A stretch of DNA of 64,000 nucleotides from Thermoplasmatota archaeon. Lineage in GTDB: Archaea; Thermoplasmatota; E2; UBA202; JdFR-43. Numbering within the stretch: position 1 is the stretch's first letter; each line of letters begins with the position of its first letter. The stretch lies in assembly GCA_029258955.1 (NCBI GenBank), contig JAPDJT010000006.1, forward strand, positions 1 to 64,000. Reading direction: 5' to 3'. Both the position numbers and the translations under genes were made by a program. The notes beneath the pieces were generated by a model that did no database searches, was not told where the DNA came from, and saw only the letters and a program-made list of their open reading frames with translations. This document shows, one piece after another, positions 60,672 to 64,000 of this stretch.

Positions 60672-60735
60672 GAAAGAATTGGTCTATTGTTACATGAAGA
60701 AATTTGTATAACATTTCAATTCTTTAATTTTTGAT
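60672..60735. repeat. Weak palindromic repeat copy
   Basis: AAGAAAGAATTGGTC ... GTTACATG ... TGTATAACATTTCAATTC, TTTAATTTTTG forms an inverted repeat (GAATTG/CAATTC plus outer AAAGAAA/TTCTTTAATTT) resembling the family. Confidence 0.4.
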
Positions 60736-60794
60736 GACCAATTAACGAACGATAATTTTATTAAGTAAATTGAAATTCACTAAGGAGGGATAGA

Positions 60795-62702
60795 ATGAAA
60801 AAGATATTAGTTGGAATGGTAATTGGCATATTTTTGTTTAGTGCTGCAATTGCTGGCGTCAATAATAGCAGTGTAATTAGTGCTGGACAGGAAAGGGAGA
60901 GTACCATCGAAAGAACATATGTATTTGATGAGCCATTGATAAAGCAGAAAGATAATTATTTGATAATAAGCATGGACGGAGTGAAATACACAATGCATGA
61001 AGGACAACCTGTTCTGCCATATAAAGTTGAAACATTTACATTTCCAGTTGGCACAAAAATTGATGTTGAGGCAAAGGAGGGAAATGTAAAGGAAATGGAA
61101 ATCAAAGGGAAAATACAGCCATACCCGTATTATACTTTATTAACAACCCAAGGTAAACTGTTGATTAAAGAAGGAGAAGCATATAAGGAAAAAATTTACC
61201 CTGAAAAGTGGGTTGAGTATAAGATAAGTGTTGGACTTTATAATGGAAAAAGAGTAGCAGTACTTTCATTGTTTATGTATCCTTGCAGATATATGCCTGA
61301 AGAAGGAAAATTGCTTTGCACAGATAAGATTAATGTAAAAATAACATATACACTTCCCTCAGAACCACTCTTTAACAAAGATGAATATGACTTGCTTATC
61401 ATTTGCCCCAGCAATTGGGTTGAGCAGTTGCAGCCATTGAAGGAGCATAAGGAAAAATATGGAATAAAAACAATTATTGTTTCATTAGATGAAATATATG
61501 GAGGCAAGTATTTTGCAACGCAGGGAAGAGATGATGCTGAAAAGGTGAAATATTTCATTAAAGATGCAATTGAAAACTGGGGCATTGAATATGTTATGCT
61601 TGTAGGAGGAAGACAGGGAGGAGTATTGCAGGAAAGATGGCTAATGCCAGTAAGATATACAAATTTAGATGATCAGTCAAGATGGGAAGCAAGTTTTCTT
61701 AGCGATTTATACTTTGCTGACATTTATAAATATGAAGATGGAAAGCCGGTTTTTGATGACTGGGATAGCAATGGAAATGGAAAATTTGCAGAGTGGAGTC
61801 AATTTGCAAAAGATACATTAGATTTAATGCCAGATGTTTATGTTGGAAGGCTAGCTTGCAGAAATAAATGGGAAGTAGATATAATGGTAAATAAAATCAT
61901 AAGCTATGAAAGCAAATATGTAAAAAATGAGGACTGGTTTAAAAGAATGGTTGTTGTTGGTGGAGACAGCTGGCCAGATCCAAATGATCCATATTATGAG
62001 GGAGAGGAGGAAAATAAACTTGCTTTGGAATATATGAAGGATTTTGAAGGAATAAAATTATGGACTTCTCTTGGCACATTAAGTGTTGAAAATGTAGTTG
62101 GAGAGGTAAGCAAAGGATGTGGTTTCTTATTCTTTGATGGACATGGTAATCCAATGAGCTGGGCAACTCATCCTCCACATGATGAAGGAACATGGATTGA
62201 CGGGTTAAGGGTACAGGATATGCATAAGTTGAGCAATGATGGCATGTACCCAGTTTGTGTTGTTGGTGGATGCCACAATTGCCAGTTTAATGTTAGCATA
62301 ATGAATTTGCTAAAGATTTGGGAAGGAGCAGGGTGGTATGAATATATATGGAAAGGAGAAACATCTCCAGAATGCTGGGGCTGGTGGATAACAAGGAAAA
62401 ATGGTGGAGGGAGCATTGCAACCTTAGGTTATACTGGCTTAGATTATTTTGCAATAGGAAATTATGATAACGATGATTTGCCAGATTGTGTGCAATATTT
62501 CTCAGGTTTTCTCCATGTTAATTTCTTCAAGGGTTATGGTGTGGAAGGCATAGACATACTTGGGGAACTTCATGTAAATACCCTCATTAAATATATAACG
62601 ACGCATAATGTATATAAAGACCCAATAGACTGTAAGACAGTTGAAGAATGGGTATTGCTCGGAGATCCAACACTTAAGATAGGCGGATATGCCTCTCCCT
62701 AA
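60795..62702 (+). CDS. Secreted gingipain-like (C25 family) cysteine peptidase
   Basis: This 635-residue preproprotein has a signal peptide (KKILVGMVIGIFLFSAAIAG) and an N-terminal propeptide-like beta domain (to about 190), then the C25 catalytic domain. It contains YDLLIICPSNWVEQLQPL, YVMLVGGRQGG, MPDVYVGRLACR, FLFFDGHGNPMSWA (His450) and VVGGCHNCQFN (Cys493), ending in LLGDPTLKIGG. A strong ribosome site (AAGGAGGG) precedes the ATG. The visible part of the first C25 gene at the left edge shares this layout but is only distantly similar. Export for breakdown of external protein is likely. It overlaps the 3-methyladenine glycosylase gene by 14 bases. Confidence 0.88.
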   Translation: MKKILVGMVIGIFLFSAAIAGVNNSSVISAGQERESTIERTYVFDEPLIKQKDNYLIISMDGVKYTMHEGQPVLPYKVETFTFPVGTKIDVEAKEGNVKEMEIKGKIQPYPYYTLLTTQGKLLIKEGEAYKEKIYPEKWVEYKISVGLYNGKRVAVLSLFMYPCRYMPEEGKLLCTDKINVKITYTLPSEPLFNKDEYDLLIICPSNWVEQLQPLKEHKEKYGIKTIIVSLDEIYGGKYFATQGRDDAEKVKYFIKDAIENWGIEYVMLVGGRQGGVLQERWLMPVRYTNLDDQSRWEASFLSDLYFADIYKYEDGKPVFDDWDSNGNGKFAEWSQFAKDTLDLMPDVYVGRLACRNKWEVDIMVNKIISYESKYVKNEDWFKRMVVVGGDSWPDPNDPYYEGEEENKLALEYMKDFEGIKLWTSLGTLSVENVVGEVSKGCGFLFFDGHGNPMSWATHPPHDEGTWIDGLRVQDMHKLSNDGMYPVCVVGGCHNCQFNVSIMNLLKIWEGAGWYEYIWKGETSPECWGWWITRKNGGGSIATLGYTGLDYFAIGNYDNDDLPDCVQYFSGFLHVNFFKGYGVEGIDILGELHVNTLIKYITTHNVYKDPIDCKTVEEWVLLGDPTLKIGGYASP

Positions 62703-63246
62703 AAAATTTTATAACAGAGATGCAGCAGAAGTTGCAAAAAGCTTACTTGGCTGTTTAGTTGTTAAAAAATCAGAGGGCTTAGTTGCTAAAATTGTTGAAA
62801 CTGAAGCATATTATGGGCTAAGTGACCCTGCATCACGAGCAAGAAAAGGTGCAAAAATAATGTGGGGTGAGCCAGGCAGAGCTTTTATTTATATGGTGCA
62901 TGGAAATTGGCTTTTTAACATAATAACGATGCCAAAGGGAGAGGCATCGGGTATTTTGATTAGAGCTGTTGAACCGATAAGAGGAATAGAAATAATGGAA
63001 AAGAGGAGAAAAGTAAAAAATTTGTATGCATTGACATCTGGTCCAGGAAAATTTACAAAAGCTTTTGGAATAGACAAAAGTTACAATGGAATAAAAGTCT
63101 ATAGGAAAGACTCTCCTATTTACATAGAAAAGGGAAAGGAAGATGATTTCGAGATTGTAGAAAGCCATAGAATAGGTGTAAAAGAAGACTTGCCAATTCC
63201 ACTAAGATTTTACATAAAAGGCAATAAATTTGTTTCAAGGTTTTGA
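62689..63246 (+). CDS. DNA-3-methyladenine glycosylase (AAG/MPG family)
   Basis: This 185-residue DNA repair glycosylase removes alkylated purines. Signatures: KSLLGCLVV, VETEAYYG (catalytic Glu region), GEPGRAFIYMVHGNWLFNI (with the binding Tyr and Asn), ASGILIRAVEPIRG and LTSGPGKFTKAFGI. The length is normal. It starts inside the end of the C25 peptidase gene and overlaps the convergent methyltransferase by 12 bases. Confidence 0.93.
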   Translation: MPLPKKFYNRDAAEVAKSLLGCLVVKKSEGLVAKIVETEAYYGLSDPASRARKGAKIMWGEPGRAFIYMVHGNWLFNIITMPKGEASGILIRAVEPIRGIEIMEKRRKVKNLYALTSGPGKFTKAFGIDKSYNGIKVYRKDSPIYIEKGKEDDFEIVESHRIGVKEDLPIPLRFYIKGNKFVSRF

Positions 63247-64000
63247 ACATACATAAAAAAATCTTGTTAGACTTTTATGCACCCTTACAGGGTGAATTTG
63301 CTCAATGATGAAATGTTCTTCCAATGTATCTATAAATTTTAAAGATGGTAAACCAATTACCGCCTTTTTCCCCTTTTTAAGCCAGCTTGCAATTTTTTCA
63401 AATGCTTCTCTGTACAGTTTCTCCATTTTATCCGAAAGATGAGAAGCTCTTCCATAAGGAAAATCTGTCACTATCGCATCAGCTTCTAAGTCCATTTCTC
63501 TCATATCAGCATTGTAAATTTTATATTCCTCAATTCCATAAAATTTAAGATTTTTCTTACATGCCTTAACAAGTTCTTCCTTTATTTCTATGCCAACAAT
63601 CTTTGCCTTTATTAGCCCAGCTTCAATTAAAATCCCACCTGTTCCACAAAAAGGATCAAGCAAAACTTGCTTTTCTTTAATTTGGCTTAAATTTACCAGC
63701 ACTCTTGCTAATCTTGGATGCATCGTCGTTGGCATTGAAAAGGGTCTTTTTGATGGCCTCCTTTCTTCATATTGTTTCCTATTAATTTTTTTTATCTCTT
63801 TGCAAAAAAAATTTTCTATAACTCTTATAACAACATCTGGATTTTTTAAATCAACTTTAGCATTTGTTTTTTTAATGATTTTTTTTCCTAATTTTCTTCT
63901 AAATTCCATATTTCCATCTTCAATTTTGAAAGTGCCTTCCAATTTTAAATTTTTGAGGAATTCTTCTTCATCTCTTCCAATAACTTCATTGATGCTGAAG
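63235..64000 (-). CDS. tRNA guanine-N2 methyltransferase (Trm11/Trm-G10-like), 5' end outside the window
   Basis: The frame is open to the right edge, giving at least 255 residues; the TTG at 63942 is not the true start. Seen: the end of a THUMP-like domain (KIIKKTNAKVDLKNPDVVIR), the segment RPSKRPFSMPTTMHPRLARV, motif I LLDPFCGTGGILIEAG, VGIEIKEELV and the catalytic motif VTDFPYGRAS (DxPY type), as in archaeal Trm-G10, which methylates G10 of tRNA. The C-terminus HPVRVHKSLTRFFYVC is also typical. It overlaps the 3-methyladenine glycosylase gene by 12 bases. Confidence 0.88.
   Translation of the reverse strand, partial: FSINEVIGRDEEEFLKNLKLEGTFKIEDGNMEFRRKLGKKIIKKTNAKVDLKNPDVVIRVIENFFCKEIKKINRKQYEERRPSKRPFSMPTTMHPRLARVLVNLSQIKEKQVLLDPFCGTGGILIEAGLIKAKIVGIEIKEELVKACKKNLKFYGIEEYKIYNADMREMDLEADAIVTDFPYGRASHLSDKMEKLYREAFEKIASWLKKGKKAVIGLPSLKFIDTLEEHFIIEQIHPVRVHKSLTRFFYVCSKP

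Noticed and set aside
15964-60735. CRISPR array as the explanation for the repeated intergenic sequences
   Set aside because: Copies are scattered singly between genes, are palindromic over ~100 bp, have no regular spacers, and no cas gene is present.

Overview
The window reads as a chromosomal segment of an A+T-rich euryarchaeon. The class Thermoplasmata (an Aciduliprofundum / marine benthic group D-like lineage) is an inference from gene content, not a proven assignment. Archaeal markers seen directly are Orc1/Cdc6, RNA polymerase subunits Rpo11 and Rpo7, Spt4, exosome subunit Csl4, ribosomal proteins eS24 and eS31, a thermosome subunit, archaeal-type AspRS, TruD, TmcA, GTP-dependent dephospho-CoA kinase and a TIP49/RuvB-like ATPase. 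Several genes have a TATA-like box about 20-35 bases before the start codon and no Shine-Dalgarno motif, as in leaderless archaeal transcription. Two secreted gingipain-like (C25) peptidases and secreted beta-propeller and PKD proteins suggest an organism that degrades external protein.

Layout. 1-5.1 kb: 3' end of a C25 peptidase, a possible origin region, orc1/cdc6, signal peptidase I, dCMP deaminase, a mini zinc ribbon and a TatD-like hydrolase. 5.2-8.5 kb: truD-rpo11-csl4-tRNA methylthiotransferase. 8.6-14 kb: a TadC/ArlJ-like membrane protein, a secretion ATPase with a CxxC-rich N-terminus and a divergent HerA/FtsK-like ATPase. 14-28 kb: two ABC exporters, a GRAM-like protein, a phospholipase-D/lamin-tail protein, rhomboid and presenilin-like proteases, an acyl-CoA synthetase, a winged-helix plus nuclease-like protein, adenine deaminase and an esterase. 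28.4 kb: tRNA-Val(CAC) and a 50-residue Cys4 protein. 28.7-33.2 kb: a two-component system whose large PAS-rich kinase is split by a frameshift at an A8 run. 33.3-34 kb: relics of two transposase families. 34-42.7 kb: DUF362 ferredoxin, HhH/FeS protein, PKD protein, folD, S2P-like protease, decayed DUF996 gene, nadC, rpe and an MBL hydrolase. 42.7-45.4 kb: transposase relic, aspS, intron-containing tRNA-Tyr. 45.5-48.1 kb: a fused PPAT/NTPase gene facing eS31-eS24-dephosphoCoA kinase-spt4-rpo7. 48.2-64 kb: secreted propeller protein, methyltransferase, DUF1015, cupin, thermosome, tmcA-ASCH-TIP49, folC-nth, a second C25 peptidase, 3-methyladenine glycosylase and a truncated tRNA-guanine methyltransferase.

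Most long gaps between genes are filled by one repeat family. Three near-identical ~100-bp copies (16674, 38702, 45313) are near-palindromes with GGGTYTGTYGAA ends. Two of them sit between exact 9-bp direct repeats, so they look like MITEs. More than ten older, eroded relatives share a core resembling GTTGTTATGGC ... AGCCAATAACAACC. I consider this family, the split sensor kinase, and the presence of three intramembrane protease families (rhomboid, presenilin-like, S2P) the main points of interest. I saw no CRISPR array, rRNA or intact insertion sequence. All function calls are from reading the sequence; no database search was run.
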